Below, piece by piece: positions 44,545 to 53,471 of a stretch of 59,912 nt of DNA (within the stretch, counting starts at the first letter, position 1; each line of letters begins with the position of its first letter). Position numbers and translations under genes: made by a program. The stretch is taken from IMG/VR virus record IMGVR_UViG_3300025770_001265, positions 1 through 59,912 of that record. One strand, 5' to 3'. The notes under the pieces are model-generated. The model was not told the DNA's origin. It made no database searches and was given only the letters and a program-made list of their open reading frames with translations. This DNA comes from a virus.

Positions 44545-45013
44545 GACTGTTTATTCTTCTAAGGGGAAAAGAGTCCTCTTCATTTGCACCGGTAATTTTT
44601 TTAGGAGTAGATATGCTGAGGCTCATTTCAATTGCATGTGCGATTGGAATAAATGCTCACACTATGCTGTAAGTGCGGGTGTTACCATAGATCCTCAAAT
44701 AGGCCCTATTTCCACCTACTCATTATATCGTATGGTAGAGCGAGGTATAGACGCCAAATTCGCCTCTCCTTACGCTAAGCGTCTTTACAAAGGAGACATA
44801 GAGGAAGCGGATATTGCACTTTGCATGTACGAGAAAGAACATAAACCTATGATGAAATTGTTCTTCGAGGATATAGAGAATAAGATTGTTTATTTCAACA
44901 TACCTGATATAAATGAGAATTCACCAAACAAATCTTTAGATATGGTTGAAACTGAAGTAAATAATCTATTTAATACAATACATGATAAAAAATGGTCAGG
45001 TCGAGATAGGTAA
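44516..45013 (+). CDS. Low-molecular-weight tyrosine phosphatase-like protein
   Basis: A 165-residue protein. The N-terminal P-loop VLFICTGNFFRSRYAEAHFN carries the C-x5-R signature (Cys24, Arg30) of LMW phosphatases and related ArsC-type enzymes. The expected Asp-Pro acid loop is not clean: FNIPDINENSP offers an Asp without the following Pro. Substrates could be phosphotyrosine or phosphoarginine of host proteins. Activity is not certain. Confidence 0.7.
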   Translation: MTIPGHNPPETVYSSKGKRVLFICTGNFFRSRYAEAHFNCMCDWNKCSHYAVSAGVTIDPQIGPISTYSLYRMVERGIDAKFASPYAKRLYKGDIEEADIALCMYEKEHKPMMKLFFEDIENKIVYFNIPDINENSPNKSLDMVETEVNNLFNTIHDKKWSGRDR

Positions 45014-45179
45014 AACTCCTTCGGAAGTTTCTGGTAAGCAAAGTTTTAAGATTGAGAAAGGTGTAGCTCTCTCCTACAATGAGAAGCATGAAGATCTTAT
45101 TGAGAAGATAGCTTGCTCCATGAAGTGTAAGTGTCTAGATCGTGCAATAGCAAAAAGGGAGAAGAAGGAAGATGCATAG
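44982..45179 (+). CDS. Small basic protein before portal
   Basis: A 65-residue Lys/Glu-rich protein overlapping the phosphatase-like gene by 32 bp and the portal gene by 8 bp. It has two Cys (CSMKCKC) near residue 50. It was not recognised. Confidence 0.5.
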   Translation: MIKNGQVEIGKTPSEVSGKQSFKIEKGVALSYNEKHEDLIEKIACSMKCKCLDRAIAKREKKEDA

Positions 45180-46959
45180 CGCAGATCTAGACCATATGTT
45201 TGGATCATCATCCGCCAAATTCGATGATCCATTTATGCTACCCTCGAGTCAGCATATGCCGGAGGACTTGGCTTCATCTTTAGATTTTTGTTTATTTTTA
45301 TACTATTTAAACCCACAATATAGAAGAGCTTCTTCTCGTGTAATACGGCACTTCATTACAGATTTTGAATATCCAGGAGATGGCGCAGGTAATGAGAAAG
45401 ATAAATTAGATGACTATCTTACTTACCAATTACGGTTACCTCAAGCTATGGCGGAGATGGGTGACGAGTGGGCTTGCTATGGTAATGCCTTCTATAGAAT
45501 ACATTTTCCTTTTGATAGATATTTAATAGATAAACGTCATAATGCAGAGTATTCATTGACCATGTTTGGGTCTGATCTTAAATTTGATTTAAAGAAGCTT
45601 CACTATGATGTTCCGGATCCTAAGAATCCTAAAAAAAGAGTAAAACTACCATTCAGAGATAGGATGTCTTTGGATAGAGATAAAATTAAACTTCGTAAGA
45701 TAAATCCAAGATCTATTGTAATTCGACACAATATGATATCAGGTACCAACGAATATATTTACAGATTTGAGAAGGAATTACTATCCGATGTCAAATCTAG
45801 TAAACTTCACATAGTTAATGAAATTCCCATGGATATGCTCGACGCTATGCGTGACGAGAAAGATTTTCTTTTTTATGAGGATGAGATTTTTCATTTCAAA
45901 TCACCAACCATATCAGGAATAAGTAATCAAGGTTGGGGCCTACCTGAGACTATAGCTAATTATAGATCTCTACATCAACTTCAGGTCTATCGAAAAATAG
46001 ATGAATGTGTGGGTTTAGATTATATGGTACCATTTAGGCTTTTCCATCCTGAGGTTAAAGACACTGAAAGTTCTGTTGTTAAGAATCTTATTTTATCTCA
46101 GTGGCGTACCCAGATAGAGACAATTATTAAGAATAGAAGGAAAGATAAGTTTGCTATTCATGCTTTACCCTTTCCAGTTAAATATGAGGAATTTGGAGCA
46201 CAAGGTAAGGAATTAGCGCCAAAGGATCTGGTAGAGTATCAGACAAATGCCATGTTGGACGGTATGGGTTATCCGGCTGAGTTATTCAAAGGTTCTCTTA
46301 CCATACAACAAGTACCTACATCTGTTCGTTTATTTGAGAATAGCTTTATGTTTATTCACCTTGGCTTTACTCAATTTGCTCAGTGGATTTCCTCTAAAAT
46401 ATCGCGTTACTTGGGCGAGGAGTTTATTTCCGTTAGTTTGTCTAAACCTAGTCTTGCTGACAACATTGACCGCCAGAATATCATCATGCAGCTTTCCTCT
46501 GCTGGTGAAATTTCCCGCAAAAAGGCTTACAGCTTCTTGGGTATCGATGATCCTGTTGAGGAGAAGAGAGACCGCCTCGAAGAAGATATGGAGATTCAAA
46601 AAATCCAGCAACTCAAGGGAGAGGAATTACAAAGAGAAATGGAAGCTGGCTCTATTGACCAACAATTGGATGCTCAGGCTCAGGCACAGCAAGAAGGGCA
46701 AGCAGGTGGATCTCCTCCAGGTGGTATGCCACAAGGCGGCGGCGGTGGAACTTCCCCACTAGACGTACAGGATCAAGCAAGGCAGACTGCGGAACAATTA
46801 CTAGCTATGCCTGAAGGACCTAGGCGCAAAGAACTTATGGCACTCAAAGCATCCAATCCAAATATGCATGCAGCCGTTAAACAATTTATGGAAGAAATGA
46901 GATCTCAGGCTGGCTCTGAGGGCGTACAAAATATGTATCAATCTATGCAAGGTGGATGA
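45172..46959 (+). CDS. Portal protein
   Basis: A 595-residue protein fitting a portal: an acidic helical start, a beta-rich stem/wing region, a long helical crown region (QYRRASSRVIRHFITDFEYP; RSLHQLQVYRKIDECVGLDY) and a late segment KKAYSFLGIDDPVEEKRDRL. The C-terminus is Gln/Gly-rich and disordered (about 480-540). Portals form the dodecameric vertex ring that the terminase docks to. It starts the cluster of virion-like genes on this side of the window. The call rests on size, fold pattern and context. Confidence 0.7.
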   Translation: MHSADLDHMFGSSSAKFDDPFMLPSSQHMPEDLASSLDFCLFLYYLNPQYRRASSRVIRHFITDFEYPGDGAGNEKDKLDDYLTYQLRLPQAMAEMGDEWACYGNAFYRIHFPFDRYLIDKRHNAEYSLTMFGSDLKFDLKKLHYDVPDPKNPKKRVKLPFRDRMSLDRDKIKLRKINPRSIVIRHNMISGTNEYIYRFEKELLSDVKSSKLHIVNEIPMDMLDAMRDEKDFLFYEDEIFHFKSPTISGISNQGWGLPETIANYRSLHQLQVYRKIDECVGLDYMVPFRLFHPEVKDTESSVVKNLILSQWRTQIETIIKNRRKDKFAIHALPFPVKYEEFGAQGKELAPKDLVEYQTNAMLDGMGYPAELFKGSLTIQQVPTSVRLFENSFMFIHLGFTQFAQWISSKISRYLGEEFISVSLSKPSLADNIDRQNIIMQLSSAGEISRKKAYSFLGIDDPVEEKRDRLEEDMEIQKIQQLKGEELQREMEAGSIDQQLDAQAQAQQEGQAGGSPPGGMPQGGGGGTSPLDVQDQARQTAEQLLAMPEGPRRKELMALKASNPNMHAAVKQFMEEMRSQAGSEGVQNMYQSMQGG

Positions 46960-47453
46960 CAATGAATAACATAGAAAAAAATAATATAGTAGAGAGTATA
47001 ATGGAAAAGCAGGCTATGGGTTTGGTTGGGGGTGTTGCACGAGGGCTTAATATGGCCGCACGCAAGCTGCCCGGAAGAATAATGCGCAACCCTAAAAAGA
47101 GTCTTGCTGCTGGGGCTACTGCTGCGGGCGGCGGGTTGCTTGCGGCGTTGCCGCCAGGGAGCTTGGTCGAAAGTCCGGATTTGGGGAGGAGGCAACAAGG
47201 AACAAGCCTGGAAGGACAATTAAGGAGGTGGAGAGAAGACCTACAGCCGGACTATGATCCGGACACTATGGGTCTTTTCGAGTCTGTAGGAGGAGAAGGT
47301 ACCTATCAACATAGCCCCACAACATTTGGTCGAGGTAATGACTCTCCCATTAGAAACCCCTATACTGATCCCACAGACGAAACCGGGTCCTACAAAAATT
47401 GGGATCGATCTAGGCTGATTGAGCGATCAGATGGATACTCACCGTCAAATTAA
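46956..47453 (+). CDS. Gly/Ala-rich virion-like protein
   Basis: A 165-residue protein coupled to the portal by ATGA. A second ATG at 46962 gives MNNIEKNNIV, similar to the MNHLEK starts at 15-16 kb. A basic helix leads into a hydrophobic Gly/Ala stretch (SLAAGATAAGGGLLAALPPG, about 50-70). The rest is polar and probably disordered. An internal or ejection protein is inferred. Confidence 0.6.
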   Translation: MTMNNIEKNNIVESIMEKQAMGLVGGVARGLNMAARKLPGRIMRNPKKSLAAGATAAGGGLLAALPPGSLVESPDLGRRQQGTSLEGQLRRWREDLQPDYDPDTMGLFESVGGEGTYQHSPTTFGRGNDSPIRNPYTDPTDETGSYKNWDRSRLIERSDGYSPSN

Positions 47454-47470
47454 GTGGAGGGCAATAAATT

Positions 47471-47788
47471 ATGAAAATAAACAAATTTAAAGAAATCGTT
47501 AAAAAAGCTAGTGTGCAATGTGATGTTGTGCAAGATAAGGAAGAAAAATCTTCTCCGGCTTCTAATTATGATCATAAAGATCTTTTTAGGAATCCAGTCA
47601 AAAAAGCCAACAATGACTCCGGTAAAGAGGTGAAGTCCAAAGAGGATCCAGACAATAGTCCTAAAGGACTTCCTGAACGTCCTACTAATACCGACGCAGA
47701 AGGGGATACCTCAGACACAGGCAAGATAGAAGTACCGGACCAATCAGAGGATGCTGTAACTGGTAATGGTGACGGCGCAGAGTACTAA
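47471..47788 (+). CDS. Disordered charged protein
   Basis: A 105-residue protein. A basic helix with one Cys at the N-terminus (MKINKFKEIVKKASVQCDVV) is followed by a Pro/Ser/Asp/Glu-rich tail with no hydrophobic core. The start follows GTGGAGG, a good ribosome site. The function is unknown. A scaffold-like or internal head role would fit the composition. Confidence 0.6.
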   Translation: MKINKFKEIVKKASVQCDVVQDKEEKSSPASNYDHKDLFRNPVKKANNDSGKEVKSKEDPDNSPKGLPERPTNTDAEGDTSDTGKIEVPDQSEDAVTGNGDGAEY

Positions 47789-47790
47789 TA

Positions 47791-48801
47791 ATGTCTGAGA
47801 AGTCTGCAAATTTACCAGCTTTATCCCTCTTGCTTGCAGGAGGAGGAATGGCTTATGGCGGCGCTAAATATTTAGACCACAAACAAAGAACAACGGAAGG
47901 TGGGTCTAAATATGTAGCACCTAGGAAGACTGAAAGTTTAATTCCAGATCCAAATGATCCAAATGATTCTTCCTTTATTGCTAATGCCCAGGCAATGATA
48001 GATAAGTCTCCTGCTGGAACACAGGAAGCGAGTGCTAGTCATCATCTTGGACGGGGTGTAAGAAAATATCTCCTAAACCCGGCAGTAAGACCCGGTATGG
48101 ATACATTACGTCAAGGCGGGCCTTTAAGTGGTGCTGCCCTTGGAGGTTTAGCAGGACTACCCATAGGGGCTTTATTAGGCCTATGGAGAGGAGGCTTATC
48201 AGGAATCCTACCTGGCGCCTTAAAGGGAGGTCTTGCCGGAAGTTTAGGCTTAGGCTTGCTAACCGCCTTAGGACATAGAGGCAGTGGTAAAACTTGGGGT
48301 TTTGATAAAAAGTTTAAAAATCCTTTAACTAATTATAGTGATTATTTTAAAGATCCAGAATCCTATTTAATGGGACCTGACCCCTCTAAAATTATACGTA
48401 GACGTTATACTAAGAACAATGAAAAGGATCTTCATCCTCTGCTCCAGACTCCTATGTATACGCCAGGCCAGCATGAGAAACCTTGGTGGGATTTTCTTTC
48501 ATCTGAAAAAAATGCTTCTTTTATTAAAAATGCTAGCCCATGGGGGTCCGGAGCTGGATCTACGGCCATGCCTTTAACTAGTATTTATTCCTCTCCGATA
48601 AGTTTTACGCAAAAAGCAGGTTTAGCTGCTGAAATGGATAATCTCTCACCTCCGCAAAGATCAACTTTAATGCGACTACTACAAGGTGCTACAGGCGCTG
48701 CAGCTACTTATATTATAGCAAAATACTTGCTTGGCCTTGGGAAAAAGACTACACTTATGTCTGTGATTTTAGGAGGCTTAGGATCATATAACTATAGATA
48801 A
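47791..48801 (+). CDS. Membrane-active Gly-rich virion-like protein
   Basis: A 336-residue protein. Hydrophobic Gly/Leu stretches near residues 8-25 (LPALSLLLAGGGMAYGGA), 112-158 (AALGGLAGLPIGALLGLW and repeats) and near the C-terminus (GATGAAATYIIAKYLLGLG) are possible membrane-inserting segments. Between them are Pro/Asp-rich polar parts. It resembles ejection-type proteins in composition only. Confidence 0.6.
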   Translation: MSEKSANLPALSLLLAGGGMAYGGAKYLDHKQRTTEGGSKYVAPRKTESLIPDPNDPNDSSFIANAQAMIDKSPAGTQEASASHHLGRGVRKYLLNPAVRPGMDTLRQGGPLSGAALGGLAGLPIGALLGLWRGGLSGILPGALKGGLAGSLGLGLLTALGHRGSGKTWGFDKKFKNPLTNYSDYFKDPESYLMGPDPSKIIRRRYTKNNEKDLHPLLQTPMYTPGQHEKPWWDFLSSEKNASFIKNASPWGSGAGSTAMPLTSIYSSPISFTQKAGLAAEMDNLSPPQRSTLMRLLQGATGAAATYIIAKYLLGLGKKTTLMSVILGGLGSYNYR

Positions 48802-48804
48802 AAT

Positions 48805-49359
48805 ATGAATGCAAAAGAATTAGGAATATTTAGTGGGTGCTTAGATCTTGGAGTAGATTATTCGGAGTTCAATAAATATGCGGGGTTTGTATCTGCTATT
48901 GAATCAAGTTCCGAATCTAAAAAACATGCTGCTATAGTAACAAACTCATATTTAAAAATATTGAATAATTTAGGACTTCAAAATGAATCTGTATATCCAA
49001 TTATCAAAGCTGCAGTTTATAAAGCTAAACACGATGCTTGGGATAGTAGATGCGACGCTGTAGCAGATGGTATTTATGATACTATAGGTAGATTTTCAAA
49101 TTTCTCAAAAATCGCAGGTCTTGCCGATGCAGCAGGTTTGGGAATCAAAGGCGTCATGGCAACAAGCGCATTAGCTGGCATGGGTGCTGGTGCACTCTAC
49201 TGGACGTTAAAAAGAGATTCTCAAGAGGAGTCTGTGCCCAATGAAAAATTACGAGCACAAATTGATTATTATAGAAATTTATCTAAAGATGTAGAAGGCT
49301 CCATTGAACGTAGAATGAAATCTACTGCAGCCCAAAATAAAGATGTAGATGTCGGATAG
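48805..49359 (+). CDS. Unknown helical protein of virion cluster
   Basis: A 184-residue protein. An N-terminal helical domain of about 100 residues is followed by one hydrophobic helix (GVMATSALAGMGAGALYW, about 116-133) and a charged tail. Peptides of the form NKYAG and SKIAG recur, as in neighbours. The function is unknown. Confidence 0.6.
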   Translation: MNAKELGIFSGCLDLGVDYSEFNKYAGFVSAIESSSESKKHAAIVTNSYLKILNNLGLQNESVYPIIKAAVYKAKHDAWDSRCDAVADGIYDTIGRFSNFSKIAGLADAAGLGIKGVMATSALAGMGAGALYWTLKRDSQEESVPNEKLRAQIDYYRNLSKDVEGSIERRMKSTAAQNKDVDVG

Positions 49360-49777
49360 CGTACTAAGAGATGGTTATAATTTAGGTAGAGGAGTGTCTA
49401 GATCTGCCGAACATGAAACTGGAATGCCTAGTTTTATAGGACTGCAAACATCAAGTGATGCTGTCTCAGGCGTGAAAGAACTTGATGAGATTTTTGACAA
49501 CACACAGGAATCTAAGTATACATGGGTTGAGGAATGCCCAGTATCCGGCTCATTTCAGATACAGGAAATGTGGAAACGTGGCGAAACAGAAACTTTTATT
49601 CTTAGTTTTGATCGAGAAAATGATTTAACTACTTATTCTGAAATTCTTAATAAATCTGCGCAGGAGGATCCTTCCCTTCTTATACTTGACGAGCAAAAGC
49701 AGTTCTGCCAGGATATGGAGAATTGGAAAGTACTTATAATTACGACCAAAATTTTGTACAAAAAAATAATAAAGTGA
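49349..49777 (+). CDS. Unknown acidic protein
   Basis: A 142-residue, acidic, soluble protein without recognised motifs. The start overlaps the previous stop by 11 bp, and the stop overlaps the next GTG start (GTGA). Virion or assembly function is inferred from position. Confidence 0.6.
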   Translation: MSDSVLRDGYNLGRGVSRSAEHETGMPSFIGLQTSSDAVSGVKELDEIFDNTQESKYTWVEECPVSGSFQIQEMWKRGETETFILSFDRENDLTTYSEILNKSAQEDPSLLILDEQKQFCQDMENWKVLIITTKILYKKIIK

Positions 49778-51105
49778 ATAAAGAAGCTATAAATTTAGAT
49801 AAAATAGGTCCTTTAATGGGAGGTAGTTTGCTTCTAGGTGGGGGCGTTGCATCAGCAGTAGCTCTATATAAGTTAATGAATCGTCTCAATGAGAATAGAC
49901 GGAAAGAAGAATCTACATCTTATGATGATGACACCTTGTATCTAACATTACCTCAACCTGAAGAGGAGGAGCAAAAATCTGCTTCTTCTGTCGACGAATC
50001 ATCTACCACTGGTCCATCTGATGTTTTGGTGGGTGGCCTTGGTGCTATATTATCTGCTTATTTAGGTTATAAGGGAGTAGACTCAATTTATAACTCCATA
50101 CGGCAAAATCGACTTCAATCTGAATTAGATGAAGCTCAAAATATTTATTTAAAGAGACTTCAACAAACAAAGACAGCGGGAGTTAAAACTGCTTTTGGCA
50201 GTAACCTAGATAGGATGGGAGCTGCGACATTGGCAGTTCCATTGTTGATAGCACTAGGTACTGGTTTAGTTACTAATAGAATTTTGGATAAGGGATCGCC
50301 TAGTATTAAAAATAAGAAAACAAAAACTAATTTACGGAAAATAGTAATTAAAACTAAAAAACCTAAAAAATCTAAAAAGAAAAAAATTGAGAAAAAGGAT
50401 GTTAAAGAGGAGTTGCCTGTAGAGCCTGTGGCATTGCCTGGGAAAACACCACAACTTCCTACTGAGGATGTATCGCCTTCTGATGTTGAAAATTTAATAC
50501 ATCTTTCCTTAGCCAAACAAAGTAAAGATTCCGGACTTAATGATTTAATCAACAAAGTGGCATCTGACGGTGTGGAGTCTATTAAAAATAATTTTATTGA
50601 TTTTGGTCTTTTTACTACCTTTGATATGGTAAAAAATTCTTCCTCAATGGATAAAGAATCTAGAGCACGGGCTATTAAAGTACTGTCTAATGATTCAATC
50701 TTACAAGACTCAGTTGCGCTGTATGTAGCATCTGAATACTATGATATGACGCCCACTTTATGTAAGAATGCTCGAACAATATCAAACCTTGATGCCGATG
50801 CTTTGGTTGATTTTAGTAGAGAATCATTACTTGATGTTGGTCGAACTAAGAAAGCGGTAGCAGGTACTTTACTAACACATTATCTAAATAAGGAATTATC
50901 ATCATCCAAAGAGGACGAGGAAGAGGATCAATCACACGATAGAGGTTTGCAACTTGGGGCCAGTGAAGATTCGGAATCTCTTAAGAGCCCAGATGAACCG
51001 CCAACACAAATAGATGGCGTACACGTAGATGCTGCTGATGGTAATGCTGAGGACTTTTTAAATAAATATCAGGACATAATAGACGCTGCTCTTGACGTGA
51101 AATAA
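49774..51105 (+). CDS. Large membrane-associated virion-like protein, GTG start
   Basis: About 443 residues from GTG 49774, chosen because GTGA overlaps the previous stop. The in-frame TTG at 49723 is less likely. Hydrophobic helices lie near residues 9-30 (GPLMGGSLLLGGGVASAVAL), 90-105 and 145-170. A very Lys-rich segment (KTKTNLRKIVIKTKKPKKSK) then a Pro/Glu linker follow, and the C-terminal half is a helical domain ending in an acidic tail. The last gene of the portal cluster. An ejection or internal protein is plausible. Confidence 0.6.
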   Translation: MNKEAINLDKIGPLMGGSLLLGGGVASAVALYKLMNRLNENRRKEESTSYDDDTLYLTLPQPEEEEQKSASSVDESSTTGPSDVLVGGLGAILSAYLGYKGVDSIYNSIRQNRLQSELDEAQNIYLKRLQQTKTAGVKTAFGSNLDRMGAATLAVPLLIALGTGLVTNRILDKGSPSIKNKKTKTNLRKIVIKTKKPKKSKKKKIEKKDVKEELPVEPVALPGKTPQLPTEDVSPSDVENLIHLSLAKQSKDSGLNDLINKVASDGVESIKNNFIDFGLFTTFDMVKNSSSMDKESRARAIKVLSNDSILQDSVALYVASEYYDMTPTLCKNARTISNLDADALVDFSRESLLDVGRTKKAVAGTLLTHYLNKELSSSKEDEEEDQSHDRGLQLGASEDSESLKSPDEPPTQIDGVHVDAADGNAEDFLNKYQDIIDAALDVK

Positions 51106-51128
51106 AGCACTCTTACGTGCTATATATA
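51106..51128 (+). promoter_or_regulatory. Promoter-like GTGCTATATATAC with hairpin
   Basis: GTGCTATATATAC (51117-51129) follows and overlaps the dyad AGCAC-TCTTAC-GTGCT (51106-51121). It matches the sites at 17,175 and 41,783 and lies just after the stop of the portal-cluster gene. Confidence 0.5.
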
Positions 51129-51158
51129 CATGTCTAGTGTACTATTTATTATTTTTTA

Positions 51159-51572
51159 ATTATCAAAAGACACTGGCATAAATATAAAGTTTCCGACTCA
51201 ACTAAAAGAACAGTTGACGGAATTGTATTTGCATCGCGATTAGAATCGCGAGTGTATTTATATTTAAAAAAAGTAATTGGAAAAGAAAATTTTACTCTTC
51301 AGCCCGAATTTGTACTTCAAGACAAATTTAGGCTAGATGGAAAAGCTATACGAGCTATAAAATATGTAGCCGATTTTTTAGTTAAGGATGGCGATAATGA
51401 TATTGTTGTAGACGCTAAAGGTATGACTACTCCTGTATTTAAATTAAAGGAAAAATTATTTAAATATAAATTCAGGAAATCTATAGTCTTATTAAAAACT
51501 AAAAAAGATATGCGTGCATTTGCATTAAGTTTAAAACACATAAAATTAAAAATACCATTGGAGGAATTATAG
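51159..51572 (+). CDS. DUF1064-like phage endonuclease-related protein
   Basis: The DUF1064 pattern is clear: KYKVSDSTKRTVDGIVFASR, then LQPEFVLQD, RAIKYVADFLVKDG and VDAKGMTTPVFKLKEKLFKY. This is the fold of phage-encoded nuclease-like proteins (Asp and Lys residues of a PD-(D/E)xK-type core). The conserved N-terminal part has no ATG, GTG or TTG in frame: the first standard codon, GTG 51252, would remove it. ATT 51159 or ATC 51162 are candidate non-standard starts. The coordinate is therefore approximate. Confidence 0.6.
   Translation: MIKRHWHKYKVSDSTKRTVDGIVFASRLESRVYLYLKKVIGKENFTLQPEFVLQDKFRLDGKAIRAIKYVADFLVKDGDNDIVVDAKGMTTPVFKLKEKLFKYKFRKSIVLLKTKKDMRAFALSLKHIKLKIPLEEL
51234..51251 (+). 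repeat. Perfect inverted repeat inside DUF1064-like gene
   Basis: TCGCGATT-AG-AATCGCGA: 8-bp arms around two bases, ending directly before GTG 51252. It could be an operator or an RNA hairpin affecting initiation. It also encodes conserved residues SRLESR, so the symmetry may be incidental. Confidence 0.5.
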
Positions 51573-51922
51573 TGGCGACAAAGCTGTCTCGAGAAATAAT
51601 AAGAGAAACAACTATAGAAGCAAACGGAAGAAAATTACTAGTATATCTAAATCCAAAACAAGAAATTGGATTTAAATTTAAAGGACTCAAACATGAGCCC
51701 TTTTTTTTTAATCTAATTTCTGTGTATAATCAATTAATGGATATAGAATTAGTTGATGAGTCCAATATTTCTAATGACGTAGAAGAGAAAGAAGAGAATG
51801 TAAGCACCGATGTTAAAAGTTGCGTGCAGGCTATATTAAAAGATATTCAAGATAACGAAGTATTACCATATCCATATCAACGAGATTTGGTTAAATATTA
51901 TCGTAAAAAAAATATATTATAA
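51572..51922 (+). CDS. Unknown protein, GTG start with strong ribosome site
   Basis: A 116-residue protein. The GTG at 51572 is preceded by GGAGGA at the right spacing (51560-51565), which decides the start. Beta-rich N-terminus and acidic middle (VDESNISNDVEEKEENVS). No family was recognised. It follows the DUF1064-like gene directly and overlaps it by one base. Confidence 0.6.
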   Translation: MATKLSREIIRETTIEANGRKLLVYLNPKQEIGFKFKGLKHEPFFFNLISVYNQLMDIELVDESNISNDVEEKEENVSTDVKSCVQAILKDIQDNEVLPYPYQRDLVKYYRKKNIL

Positions 51923-51923
51923 A

Positions 51924-52604
51924 ATGAACGAAAATGAAAAAAGTTTTATAAAGTTAGCTGGTAGTATAAATTCAAATTGCTCAAAAGAGAGAGCACAGTT
52001 GTTACTAGAATTTATAACACAGGAGCGTATAAAAGAAGGTTTACTCGTATGTCCGGCCAGTTCAAGTAAATCGTATCATCATTGCTTTGAGGGTGGATTA
52101 CTACACCACATTAATCAAATGATTAAGATAGCATTGTGTATGCGTGAGTGTGGTCAGCCCATAATTGATAGGATAACTACCGAAAACTTAGTTACGGTTA
52201 TTGTATTACATGATCTTCACAAAATATGTGATCCTTACGGTAAATCGTATTATGTAACTAATTTACTTAAAAGCGGGAAAGCATCAGAATCAAAGCCCTT
52301 TAAAATTGCTGACAATTTTAATGATTTAAGTACTGCTATGAGCAAGTATGGCGATGCTATACTAGATTATTTTATGGAGCATTCTGACATTAAACCATCC
52401 GGCCATTTGTCTTTACTAACATTGATAAATTTTGGTATCAAATTATATAATGATCTTAGTGACGACGAGAAGCATGCAATAATTTATCATGGCGGCACTT
52501 ACGAAGTGAGTAAGTTTGAACTACGCGGAAAAGAAAGTATGCTACAATTAGTATTACATTCTGCCGACATGCTCAGCAGTAGATTTCACGAAGATGAGTG
52601 GTAA
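51924..52604 (+). CDS. HD-domain phosphohydrolase
   Basis: A 226-residue protein. Metal ligands of the HD superfamily are visible: His52/53 (SYHHCFEGG), His61/62, the His96-Asp97 pair (VLHDLHKI) and Asp215 (HSADMLSS). The family cleaves phosphate esters of nucleotides or cyclic dinucleotides, or trims RNA ends. The substrate cannot be read from the sequence. The N-terminal peptide FIKLAG resembles the KxA-type peptides of the virion-like proteins. Confidence 0.75.
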   Translation: MNENEKSFIKLAGSINSNCSKERAQLLLEFITQERIKEGLLVCPASSSKSYHHCFEGGLLHHINQMIKIALCMRECGQPIIDRITTENLVTVIVLHDLHKICDPYGKSYYVTNLLKSGKASESKPFKIADNFNDLSTAMSKYGDAILDYFMEHSDIKPSGHLSLLTLINFGIKLYNDLSDDEKHAIIYHGGTYEVSKFELRGKESMLQLVLHSADMLSSRFHEDEW

Positions 52605-53016
52605 TCACTATCCATCACATAAATTAAGTGAATATTTTTTATTAAAAAAAGGGAAAGGTTCTTCCGCTGCTGCTAAAAAGAAATCTGAGCTTGTAGTATT
52701 ATTTCAAATTTGGACTAAAAATAATCTCTATATTCTTTTAGAAGGTTCGGGTTATAGTATGTCTCCAAGCCTCAGCTATACTTTCCGTATGTATAAATGC
52801 CAAGGTATCGCTACAGGTAAAATGCGTAAAAAAGTACGTAAATATTTTAAACGTGGTTTTAAACGCACGCATCAAGACTGCACCTATATAACGGCCTTAG
52901 AGACTCTTAACGTACAAGCTGATACTAACGATAAGATAGCTAGTGGCGTAATACTAACTCAAATTGCTGAAAGTGAGCCACAACCTTATAAGGAGAAGAT
53001 TATTAGTATACTATGA
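52594..53016 (+). CDS. Unknown basic protein
   Basis: A 140-residue protein overlapping the HD gene by 11 bp. Very basic middle (GKMRKKVRKYFKRGFKRTHQ), suitable for nucleic-acid binding. No family was recognised. It overlaps the next gene by 4 bp (ATGA). Confidence 0.6.
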   Translation: MSGNHYPSHKLSEYFLLKKGKGSSAAAKKKSELVVLFQIWTKNNLYILLEGSGYSMSPSLSYTFRMYKCQGIATGKMRKKVRKYFKRGFKRTHQDCTYITALETLNVQADTNDKIASGVILTQIAESEPQPYKEKIISIL

Positions 53017-53468
53017 AGGTGAACCAAATATTAGACCAAACTGAATCTGATCTTCAGGATCCGATCAAAGTCTCAGGTTATGGCCTTGCTGATGCGCACG
53101 GAATAGAAACCTTAGTTTGGGATCCTGAAGAAGCGCATGCAGCTATATTAGGATTAAAGCAAAGAGGTTTATTAGGATTACGTGCTTCGCTTAATAGACA
53201 TAGGCACGCTACATATTTTGAGCTACATAATGTTAATTATAATGATAAAGTTGTTATAGACAGGTTATTAAAGCTAGGCAAATATATGTCTGCTTTATTA
53301 TATTTAAAAGGAACGTCTGAGGTGCATATACCTAAGGAATATATTGGCAGCTGGGATTTAATCCCCAATCCGGCAGTTGATCCATACCACCACGTAGGTG
53401 ATGATGATAATGAGGATCAGATCGATGAAATTAATGAACTAGGACCTATAGGTCTCGAACATAATTAA
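53013..53468 (+). CDS. Unknown protein with acidic tail
   Basis: A 151-residue protein with two helical segments rich in Leu/Arg (AILGLKQRGLLGLRASLNRH) and a very acidic C-terminus (GDDDNEDQIDEINEL). No family was recognised. It forms part of a run of overlapping genes from the HD-domain gene. Confidence 0.6.
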   Translation: MKVNQILDQTESDLQDPIKVSGYGLADAHGIETLVWDPEEAHAAILGLKQRGLLGLRASLNRHRHATYFELHNVNYNDKVVIDRLLKLGKYMSALLYLKGTSEVHIPKEYIGSWDLIPNPAVDPYHHVGDDDNEDQIDEINELGPIGLEHN

Positions 53469-53471
53469 ACA

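Noticed and set aside
51130-51159. ATG at 51,130 as start of the DUF1064-like gene by a -1 frameshift on the T-run
   Set aside because: It lies inside the predicted promoter, before the expected RNA start, and is in the wrong frame.
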